Below are positions 34,340-39,148 of a stretch of 39,148 nt of DNA, in pieces. The stretch covers positions 1-39,148 of the forward strand of contig ONMV01000013.1 in the NCBI GenBank assembly GCA_900319005.1, given 5' to 3'. Below the pieces are notes generated by a model that was not told the DNA's origin, ran no database searches, and saw nothing but the letters and a program-made list of their open reading frames with translations. Every line of letters starts with the position of its first letter. Position 1 is the stretch's first letter. Position numbers and translations under genes: made by a program. This DNA is from an uncultured Bacteroidales bacterium. Its GTDB lineage: Bacteria; Bacteroidota; Bacteroidia; Bacteroidales; Paludibacteraceae.

Positions 34340-34534
34340 ATGTTAGGTACGTGGGAAATTATTCTTATTGCGTTGGTAATCTTACTCATCTTCGGTGGAA
34401 AGAAAATTCCTGAATTGATGCGCGGCTTGGGCAAAGGATTGCGCTCATTTAAAGATGGGATGAACGGTAAAGACGAGGCCGATAAGACCGAAGAGCAAAA
34501 ACAAGAAGCATCCAAAGGCGAAACCGATGCCTGA
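34340..34534 (+). CDS. tatA: Sec-independent protein translocase TatA
   Basis: 64 residues: one N-terminal membrane segment (MLGTWEIILIALVILLIF), the FGGKKIPELMRGLGKGLRSFKDG hinge and amphipathic helix typical of TatA/E, and a charged tail. It forms the Tat pore for folded proteins. Its 3' end overlaps tatC by eight bases. Confidence 0.95.
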   Translation: MLGTWEIILIALVILLIFGGKKIPELMRGLGKGLRSFKDGMNGKDEADKTEEQKQEASKGETDA

Positions 34535-35297
34535 ACCAAACCTTAGTTTTTGGGAACATTTGGATGAATTACGGAGCGTTATATTGAAGTCACTCTCTGC
34601 GTGGCTCATTGCTTCGTTAGGCGCCTTTTTCTTTAAGGAGCAGTTATTTGCTTGTATCTTCGCCCCGGCGCAATCCGATTTTGTCCTTTATCGTGCACTC
34701 TGCTGCTTGGCGAAAACTATAGGGTGGAGTGCCTTGTGCCCGGAGCAGGTAGAGGTGAGTTTCTTGAATACCGAACTAACGGCTCAATTCATGACGCATA
34801 TTCAAGTTTCTCTCTTTGCTGGCATAGTAATCGCCATGCCGCTGATAGTGTATTGGTTGTATGGATTTATCTCTCCGGCAATGGAAAAGCAGACAAAACG
34901 CGTCAGCACAACGCTTATTATGGGCTCTGTCTTGCTCTTTGCTGCAGGCGTGTGCCTCAATTATTTTCTAATATTTCCGTTGTCTTTTCGGTTCTTGGTA
35001 ACCTATCAGGTCACATCACTTGTGGTTAATCAAATAAGTCTCTCGTCCTATATCTCTCTGATCTTAATCTTATCCTCGCTAATGGGGTTGCTCTTTGAGC
35101 TTCCGCTTCTGACATGGCTCCTTTCCCGAATGGGTATCCTTCGTAGAGAGTATCTGATACGCTATCGTAAGCATGTGTTTGTCGCTATTCTCATCCTTGC
35201 GGCCCTCATTACTCCCACTGGCGACCCCTTTACCCTCTTGCTTGTCACGATTCCTATTTATCTGCTCTATGAACTGAGCATCTTTATAATCAAATAA
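34527..35297 (+). CDS. tatC: Sec-independent protein translocase TatC
   Basis: 256 residues with six membrane segments. SFWEHLDELRSVILKSL is the TatC N-terminal signature, and later come FALYWLY-like, FELPLLTWLLSRMGIL and LAALITPTGDPFTLLLVTIPIYLLYELSI, family marks of the last helices. TatC recognises twin-arginine signals. The pair tatA-tatC suffices in many Bacteroidota. Its best visible client in this window is the oxidoreductase at 26779; base composition is somewhat lower in G+C than the glycan genes before it. Confidence 0.95.
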   Translation: MPEPNLSFWEHLDELRSVILKSLSAWLIASLGAFFFKEQLFACIFAPAQSDFVLYRALCCLAKTIGWSALCPEQVEVSFLNTELTAQFMTHIQVSLFAGIVIAMPLIVYWLYGFISPAMEKQTKRVSTTLIMGSVLLFAAGVCLNYFLIFPLSFRFLVTYQVTSLVVNQISLSSYISLILILSSLMGLLFELPLLTWLLSRMGILRREYLIRYRKHVFVAILILAALITPTGDPFTLLLVTIPIYLLYELSIFIIK

Positions 35298-35306
35298 CTA
35301 TTTCAT

Positions 35307-35952
35307 ATGATGAAAAATTACGCAATCGGCATCGACATGGGTGGCACAGGCACCAAGTTCGGTTTGGTGAATGGAGAAGGACAGGTTCTTCGCAGCAGCT
35401 CCATTCCCACACAGCAGTATCCCGAGATATCGGATTTCTGCGATACATTATGCCATCAACTAAAGCAGTTAATGGCGGATGAAGGCATTTCTATTGAAAA
35501 TATAGTTGGAATCGGTTGCGGCGCACCGGACGGCAATTATTATTCAGGCTGTATCGAATACGCAACCGACCTTGCTGCGAAATGTGGCTGACATCGACCT
35601 TATTTCCTCCAAAGACGTATTCGAGGCGGCAGAGAAGGGCGATCTCGTAGCTAAGCAGATCTTCGATTATACAGGTCATCTGCTGGGCCAGAAATTGGCG
35701 GACTACGTTCATTTCTCCAGCCCGGAGGCCATTATCCTCTTCGGCGGCCTGACCAAGTCAGGTCACTGGATCATGGACCCGATCCGTGAGGCGATGGAAG
35801 AGAACCTCATGCCGATATGGAAAGGCAAGATCCCTGTTTCCGGATCTATCCTCAAAGACAGTGACGCCGCCATCCTCGGAGCCTCTTCCTTGGTCTTCTC
35901 TTCGTCTGCACCGTCATTTACAAAAACCAATGCAGGATCTGAAATAACCTAA
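35307..35952 (+). pseudogene. ROK-family sugar kinase with internal deletion
   Basis: The first 94 codons encode the ROK N-terminus: AIGIDMGGTGTKFGLV and GIGCGAPDGNYYSGCIEYATDL. That frame stops at 35591. The C-terminus continues one frame over from about 35576: LLRNVADIDLISSKDVF, ADYVHFSSPEAIILFGGLTKSG and DSDAAILGASSL. Normal ROK glucokinases have about 320 residues; here about 120 codons from the middle are missing, including the catalytic Asp and the zinc-binding CGCGxxGC motif. A kinase cannot be made. It starts ten bases after tatC. It would otherwise have phosphorylated glucose or a hexosamine for the nearby sugar enzymes. Confidence 0.88.
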
Positions 35953-35984
35953 GCCTTACCGTTTTTTCATGGTATTAGTTTGAC

Positions 35985-36012
35985 CCCGTTACACGTGAGT
36001 GTAGCGGGTTTT
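35985..36012 (+). terminator. Intrinsic terminator after the ROK remnant
   Basis: CCCGTTACAC (35985-35994) pairs with GTGTAGCGGG (35999-36008) around GTGA, ten pairs with one G-U, followed by TTTT. It starts 33 bases after the kinase remnant and marks the end of the glycan/Tat gene cluster. Confidence 0.8.
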
Positions 36013-36064
36013 CCATTATGTGCCTTTTCTCTCCATCCCATCCCCGTCCCCCTCCGTTGCATCT

Positions 36065-36133
36065 CTTCTTTGTATTACGCCGTCTAGTTGACGGAAATAT
36101 TCTTCTTAGAATTACGTCGGCTAGTTGCCGACA
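36065..36133 (+). repeat. Distal pair of REP-like hairpin repeats
   Basis: Two copies of the element seen around the transposase, 30 kb away. Hairpin 1 is CCGTC/GACGG with loop TAGTT (36080-36094); hairpin 2 is GTCGGC/GCCGAC with loop TAGTT (36116-36132). Each follows a TTCTT..ATTACG head. They lie between the terminator at 36012 and the next small gene. Confidence 0.9.
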
Positions 36134-36150
36134 CAAAAAAACAAGCATAT

Positions 36151-36348
36151 ATGACAAAATACAAAGCTATGTCCTATTCGGAGTTGGCAGAACATGCAGG
36201 TGTAAACCGCCGGACGCTTTATCGTTGGCTTCAAGAGCCCGGACATCAACGCAAACTGCATGCCTTGGGCGTTACACCTAAGGCCAAGGCGCTGCCACCG
36301 GCTGCCGTCAAATACATCTGTAAAGCATTTGAGATTGATATAGAATGA
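36151..36348 (+). CDS. Small helix-turn-helix protein (DUF4248-like)
   Basis: 65 residues from the ATG at 36151, just after a REP pair; a longer frame from 36088 would read through the repeats. MSYSELAEHAGVNRRTLYRWLQEP (residues 7-30) has the shape of a helix-turn-helix, and ALPPAAVKYICKAFEID closes the domain. In Bacteroidales such short proteins commonly precede phage-type cassettes with HU-like, amidase or endolysin genes; that is general knowledge. It may bind the phased GGGAC repeats at 36431-36486, which is inference. Confidence 0.75.
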   Translation: MTKYKAMSYSELAEHAGVNRRTLYRWLQEPGHQRKLHALGVTPKAKALPPAAVKYICKAFEIDIE

Positions 36349-36430
36349 TACCTATTTCAATATATATACGCGCGCCACCATAATTAGGTGTTCCATATGA
36401 CTTTTTTGTTCTCCGCCCTGTTTGTACAAT

Positions 36431-36486
36431 CGGGACGAAGTGGGACTTATTGTGTATAATTGGGACTTAGTGGGACGCAGTGGGAC
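36431..36486 (+). repeat. 10-bp phased GGGAC iterons
   Basis: GGGAC begins at 36432, 36442, 36462, 36472 and 36482; the decamer at 36451 (TGTGTATAAT) is degenerate. The units read (C/T)GGGACnnAG at an exact 10-base period, so all copies face the same side of the helix. They end 20 bases before a TATCTTTG promoter element, as an operator would. Confidence 0.85.
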
Positions 36487-36506
36487 ACTGCAATTTCCCC
36501 GTATCG

Positions 36507-36514
36507 TATCTTTG
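36507..36514 (+). promoter_or_regulatory. Promoter -7 element for the phage-type cassette
   Basis: TATCTTTG followed by CAC, the Bacteroidota -7 consensus. No TTG stands at the expected -33 position; instead the last GGGAC iteron lies there, which suggests that an activator replaces the -33 contact. The next ATG is at 36565. Confidence 0.65.
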
Positions 36515-36564
36515 CACTCGATTTCAAAATAACCCATTTATTAACATCAAACACCAACATTATT

Positions 36565-36876
36565 ATGAGTCAAGTAAAACCTATGGGACTTATTGAGTCC
36601 ATGAGTGGCAAAATCTGTGGTCACTCCGACATGTATTTCTTCCGCAAGAACGGCAAAGTGTTCTCCGGCAAGATCTGTAACCCCTCCGCCAAAGAACCCA
36701 CGGCATCCCAACTGGCGCAGCGCACCAAGTTCGCCACCGCCAGAGCCAACGCCAAGACCGCCCTCGCTGACCCCGACCAGAAAGCAGCGTACCTCACTGC
36801 CTTCAAGAGCCAGAAGAAGTACAGCGACTTCAGCGGTTACGTCTTTGCAAAGGAGTATGCCAAACTCGGAGATTAA
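36565..36876 (+). CDS. Hypothetical protein of the Bacteroidales phage-type cassette
   Basis: 103 residues from the ATG at 36565; this start fits the promoter at 36507 better than an earlier TTG. The sequence opens MGLIESMSGKICGHSDMYFFRKNGK, continues with NPSAKEPTASQLAQRTKFATARA, and ends with a helical stretch containing KAAYLTAFKSQKKYS. It is basic and partly helical, with no signal or membrane segment. I do not recognise a named domain. Similar small basic proteins occur with HTH and endolysin genes in Bacteroidales prophages and islands. Confidence 0.75.
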   Translation: MSQVKPMGLIESMSGKICGHSDMYFFRKNGKVFSGKICNPSAKEPTASQLAQRTKFATARANAKTALADPDQKAAYLTAFKSQKKYSDFSGYVFAKEYAKLGD

Positions 36877-36913
36877 GCATCAGCAATATATGGCTGATTA
36901 AAAGTCCAGTGCA

Positions 36914-37111
36914 ATGAAAAAGTCTCTTTTGCAACTGATCCTCGCTACAGCAATGTGCATCTTCGGGTGCGCCTTGCTTGTAGCAGGGCTGGCACTTCCC
37001 CCTGCCGGCATCATTGATTCCTCGCTCCTCGTAGCCTATGGCGAAACCCTCACCTTCGCCGGTGCCCTCATCGGAGTGGATTACCACTACCGCTATCGTC
37101 CAAAGAAATAA
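36914..37111 (+). CDS. Small two-helix membrane protein, holin-like
   Basis: 65 residues with two hydrophobic segments (about 5-27, LLQLILATAMCIFGCALLVAGL, and 36-54, SLLVAYGETLTFAGALIGVD) and a basic end YHYRYRPKK. The size and hairpin layout are those of small holins, and it stands directly before a DUF5675 (endolysin-associated) gene and a u-spanin-like gene. Function as a holin is inference from size, topology and place. Confidence 0.7.
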   Translation: MKKSLLQLILATAMCIFGCALLVAGLALPPAGIIDSSLLVAYGETLTFAGALIGVDYHYRYRPKK

Positions 37112-37145
37112 AGTTTTATGTGTTTTTTTCTAATTATTCAATACT

Positions 37146-37578
37146 ATGTTACTTTCTTTAATCCGAATCAACGAGTCTCCGAACGAGACCACAGGCATCC
37201 TCCTCATCGGAGGCAAACCTTTCTGCGGTACTCTTGAACCGCCCACCGTCCCCAACGCCACCCATCCCAAAGGAGCAATCCAAGTTCGGTCGCGTGCTAC
37301 CGCTGGTCAACTATGTACCCGGTTTCGAGGGGATCCGTATTCATGCAGGCAATAACAAAGACCACACCGCAGGCTGCATCCTCGTCGGACGGCTCAGCGG
37401 TAACACGCTACTCCATTCCCGACAGACCGAACAGGACTTGATTGCCAAACTTCAAAAACATCCCGAACATGAGAACTATATCGAGATCACCACGCCGGAA
37501 CGCTTTTTTACTGAGCATTGCAGTTCTGTGGATGCTCTTGCCTGCCTGCTCCGCGGTGCGCAGTTCGACGGAGAGTAA
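37146..37578 (+). pseudogene. DUF5675-family gene with a frame-shifting deletion
   Basis: From 37146 the frame encodes LLSLIRINESPNETTGILLIGG and KPFCGTLEPP, the usual start of DUF5675 proteins of Bacteroidales phages. After HPKGAI (about 37280) the family sequence continues in the next frame: KFGRVLPLVNYVPGFEGIRIHAGN and AGCILVG, ending at 37578. About a dozen codons that normally link the two parts (an IPAGxYxV strand) are missing, so both a deletion and a shift occurred. DUF5675 is found with phage lysis genes; its activity is not established to my knowledge. Its last 110 bases are shared with the spanin-like gene in another frame. Confidence 0.8.
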
Positions 37579-37870
37579 CCACACCCGCCTCTCCAACAAC
37601 ATCCAACGTGACAGCATCTATCTGCATGACAGTATCTTCGTCCATATACATGCTGACACGGTCTATCTGGAGAAATGGCACACTCGTTGGCGTGACCGCG
37701 AGACCGTCAAGACAGACACTATTACCTTGACGGAAACCAAGACAGAAACGGTCGAGAAACCCTATGTGCCCTCGTTTTACAAGTATTGTGCAGCCTTCGC
37801 CATTCTGTTTGCGCTGTACTGGCTTGTCAAACTGGCACTATACATAGCAAAGCGTTATTATTTACACTAA
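37469..37870 (+). CDS. u-spanin-like lipoprotein with C-terminal membrane segment
   Basis: 133 residues from the ATG at 37469, which lies inside the DUF5675 gene in a different frame. Residues 1-27 form a lipoprotein signal (FLLSIAVLWMLLPAC, Cys27). A polar, Asp/Thr-rich middle (RDSIYLHDSIFVHIHADTVYL, then TVKTDTITLTETKTETV) is followed by a C-terminal membrane segment (about 106-128, AAFAILFALYWLVKLALYIA). An N-terminal lipid anchor plus a C-terminal membrane anchor is the layout of unimolecular spanins such as phage T1 gp11, which fuse inner and outer membranes at lysis. Position after holin-like and endolysin-like genes supports it. Function remains inferred. Confidence 0.65.
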   Translation: MRTISRSPRRNAFLLSIAVLWMLLPACSAVRSSTESNHTRLSNNIQRDSIYLHDSIFVHIHADTVYLEKWHTRWRDRETVKTDTITLTETKTETVEKPYVPSFYKYCAAFAILFALYWLVKLALYIAKRYYLH

Positions 37871-37934
37871 TCACCAATTCATTTAACCTTTATCCCCTCT
37901 ACGCAGACCGGAGGTAAAGCATGGTCTGTATCCA

Positions 37935-38321
37935 ATGGCTAAGGTAGTATGGCAATCCGGTATCGAATATGTATCCGGTGCATTGTGTAAGTGTGGAAAG
38001 AAAGAGCCGCACAAACACGGTCGAATGTTGCTGGCTACGCACCGTCGCGCTGCAACCACAAGTGATTCGTGCAACCGTATTTATCTGCGTGACGAGACCA
38101 ACATCCAAATATCGAACAGCACGGATTCTGTTTGGGCGCGTCAACGGTTCAAAACGGTTGCAGGGATGGTTCGTCAGCGCAGTATGGACTTGTCGAAGAT
38201 TTCCCAAGACCAGATGAACTTTATTGCACAGCGCAACAACCCACGCGGTATCAAGACAATGCGTGCATATTATTGGCACATCTGCGGTCAGGAGTACGAT
38301 GCACAGCATCCTCGTGACTAA
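37935..38321 (+). CDS. Hypothetical phage-type protein
   Basis: 128 residues. MAKVVWQSGIEYVSGALCKCGKKEPHKHG opens the protein (quoted in part: the Cys-Lys-Cys-Gly and His-rich patch may bind metal). Later parts are ATHRRAATTSDSCNRIYLRDE and a helical end with FKTVAGMVRQRSMDLSKI and MRAYYWHICGQEYDA. It has the same general build as the protein at 36565: a basic N-terminal half and a helical, aromatic C-terminal half. It is the last gene of the small cassette, followed by a perfect hairpin. I do not recognise the family by name. Confidence 0.72.
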   Translation: MAKVVWQSGIEYVSGALCKCGKKEPHKHGRMLLATHRRAATTSDSCNRIYLRDETNIQISNSTDSVWARQRFKTVAGMVRQRSMDLSKISQDQMNFIAQRNNPRGIKTMRAYYWHICGQEYDAQHPRD

Positions 38322-38336
38322 AGCAACAAGTGAAAT

Positions 38337-38369
38337 CCTCACGGGCGTAAATAAAATACGCCCGTGAGG
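38337..38369 (+). terminator. Perfect 13-bp hairpin at the end of the cassette
   Basis: CCTCACGGGCGTA (38337-38349) pairs fully with TACGCCCGTGAGG (38357-38369) around AATAAAA. It starts 15 bases after the last stop. No T-run follows, so it is either a weak terminator or an RNA-end-protecting or protein-binding hairpin. Confidence 0.7.
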
Positions 38370-38403
38370 AATATTCACAAGTGATCTTTGACGTATTGTT
38401 TTT

Positions 38404-38514
38404 ATAAGGTGTTCACTTCGTTCACGGTCTATGTCTGTATTTTTTCTTTCCCCCAATAAGGTGTGCGCCTTCGTGCGCACGGCTTGTTGGGTTCGCTCCG
38501 CTCACGGCTTTTTC
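38404..38514 (+). repeat. ATAAGGTGT...CACGG repeat family, copies 1-3
   Basis: ATAAGGTGTTCACTTCGTTC begins at 38404 and runs to ACGG; AATAAGGTGTGCGCCTTCGT begins at 38455 and runs to GCGCACGGCTT; a third shortened unit (GGGTTCGCTCCGCTCACGGC) follows to 38511. Each holds a short inverted repeat around CTTCG or CTCCG. A further copy lies at 38952. I see no ORF here. Confidence 0.6.
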
Positions 38515-38562
38515 AAAAGACGGGCATATATAGCCGACGGACGGAGCGCGCGGAGAGGCAAC

Positions 38563-38588
38563 AAAAAAGACCGCCCCGAAGGACGGCC
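38563..38588 (-). terminator. Intrinsic terminator on the minus strand after the aspS fragment
   Basis: Read on the minus strand, GGCCGTCC pairs with GGGCGGTC (two G-U pairs) around TTCG and is followed by six T's. It starts four bases after the fragment's stop, so the terminator was copied or carried along with the synthetase end. It differs from the terminator after the complete aspS. Confidence 0.75.
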
Positions 38589-38592
38589 TTGA

Positions 38593-38790
38593 TTACGGAG
38601 CCACACGATTGATGTCTCGTGGGAACATCGAGCATTCTTTGACGTTGGCGATGCCGAGGAAGCGGGCGGTGATGCGCTCGAGGCCGATGGCGAAGCCGCC
38701 GTGAGGAGGCATGCCGTTGCGGAAGGTGTCGAGGTAGAAATGGAAAGCATCCGGATTCATGCCACGACGGAGCATCTTCTCGCGATAGTC
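38593..38790 (-). pseudogene. 3' fragment of a second aspS
   Basis: The last 65 codons plus stop of an aspartyl-tRNA synthetase, from DYREKMLRRGMNPDAF to FPRDINRVAP, on the strand opposite to the complete gene. By my alignment with 4298-4495 ten of 198 bases differ; nine are silent (including TAA for TGA) and one codon reads Arg for Cys. Upstream of 38790 the similarity ends abruptly at unrelated TCTGTCC-rich sequence. The silent pattern shows that the fragment comes from a functional, slightly different aspS, not from decay of a recent copy of the local one. A displaced end after mobile-element integration is one explanation. Confidence 0.88.
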
Positions 38791-38951
38791 GGATGCTCTG
38801 TCCTCCGCTCTGTCCTCTCTCGCTCTGGGCATACATATCAACCCCAAAACTTACCTATTCCTCCCGACAGCATAAAAGATATGGTCTCTCTCAATAGGGA
38901 GTGCTTCCTACGTGCGCACGTGTGTATTATATAAGGTCTATAGGTCTTTCC

Positions 38952-38983
38952 AATAAGGTGTTCGGTAACCCTCACGGCTTTAT
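38952..38983 (+). repeat. ATAAGGTGT...CACGG repeat, distal copy
   Basis: AATAAGGTGTTCGGTAACCC runs on to TCACGGCTTTA, matching the units at 38404 and 38455. It stands on the other side of the aspS fragment, so the repeat family brackets that fragment. Otherwise 38800-39030 shows nothing I can support. Confidence 0.55.
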
Positions 38984-39030
38984 ATACGTCTCCGACGGGA
39001 AAACAAATTTTGCATAGTAAAAGGAATAGG

Positions 39031-39061
39031 TTGTATATTTAAAATATTTTTTGTATCTTTG
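39031..39061 (+). promoter_or_regulatory. Bacteroidota-type promoter at the window edge
   Basis: TTG at 39031-39033, a 20-base AT-rich spacer, then TATCTTTG at 39054-39061. It is a full match to the -33/-7 consensus and fires towards the right-hand edge. Confidence 0.8.
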
Positions 39062-39078
39062 CACCCGATTTAACATCT

Positions 39079-39145
39079 AAGTATGGATTAAGGCCGAGTT
39101 TAGGATGGTGATAAAGACCGTATTAAACGTTTAGTCCCCATACTT
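39079..39145 (+). ncRNA. Long-range stem downstream of the promoter, possible leader or small RNA
   Basis: AAGTATGG (39079-39086) is fully complementary to CCATACTT (39138-39145), enclosing about 50 bases that begin about 18 bases after the promoter. No ORF is present. It could be a structured leader or the start of a small RNA; the window ends too soon to tell, and I recognise no riboswitch core. Confidence 0.4.
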
Positions 39146-39148
39146 ATA

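Noticed and set aside
38791-38847. N-terminal extension of the minus-strand frame ending at 38593
   Set aside because: The residues before DYREKM are low-complexity and unrelated to synthetases; only the tail is homologous, so it is not a real small gene.
38701-38934. 77-codon plus-strand frame over the aspS fragment
   Set aside because: Antisense reading of the aspS 3' fragment extended into unrelated sequence; no domain or start signal.
39079-39145. Possible tRNA at the right edge
   Set aside because: The closing stem resembles an acceptor arm, but there is no T-arm GGTTC motif or D-arm and no clear anticodon loop.

Overview
The window looks like a chromosomal segment of a gut-type Bacteroidales (Bacteroidota). 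The reasons are the promoter class (TTG, about 20 bases, then TAnnTTTG, seen at 4943, 6394 and 39031), SusC/SusD pairs with an ECF sigma/FecR regulator, lipoproteins, secreted beta-helix proteins with C-terminal tails, and small Bacteroidales phage-type genes. I do not place it below order.

Layout. 1-4495: end of the ribosomal alpha operon (rpsM partial, rpsK, rpsD, rpoA, rplQ), then an aspartyl-tRNA synthetase of the archaeal/eukaryotic type, closed by a terminator. 4500-6330: a REP-associated tyrosine transposase (HUH, Y1) with an unusual DprA/SLOG-like C-terminal domain, flanked by seven short hairpin repeats whose stems covary; two more copies lie at 36.07-36.13 kb. 6394-6725: a promoter and a rod-shaped non-coding RNA resembling 6S RNA. 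6734-21547: an ECF sigma factor, FecR anti-sigma, secreted beta-helix proteins, a lipoprotein, a SusC receptor with an STN signalling domain, a SusD lipoprotein, another beta-helix protein and a HAD phosphatase. 21560-35952: a nuclease-like/beta-helix fusion, two AT-rich small lipoproteins, a GH65 glycosidase, a Gfo/Idh/MocA oxidoreductase, a glycerophosphodiesterase, a NagB-like/PIG-L fusion, an organophosphate antiporter, a double esterase, TatA and TatC, and a broken ROK kinase. 35985-38369: a compact phage-type cassette (HTH protein, 10-bp iterons, two hypothetical proteins, holin-like protein, broken DUF5675 gene, u-spanin-like protein). 38370-39148: repeats, an inverted 3' fragment of aspS with its own terminator, and a promoter leading to a long stem at the window edge.

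How the parts fit (inference). FecR and the STN domain of SusC suggest that ligand binding at the outer membrane releases the sigma factor to transcribe the SusCD/beta-helix locus. The downstream enzymes would process alpha-glucosides, acetylated sugars and glycerophosphodiesters, with GDPD feeding the antiporter. TatAC lies near a Tat-like oxidoreductase.

A recurring theme is sequence instability: heptanucleotide repeats inside fecR, an 88-bp tandem duplication that breaks a beta-helix gene, a near-identical tract between two beta-helix paralogues, and three genes or remnants damaged by internal deletions (antiporter copy, ROK kinase, DUF5675). Some of these could be assembly artefacts. No tRNA, rRNA or CRISPR array was recognised.
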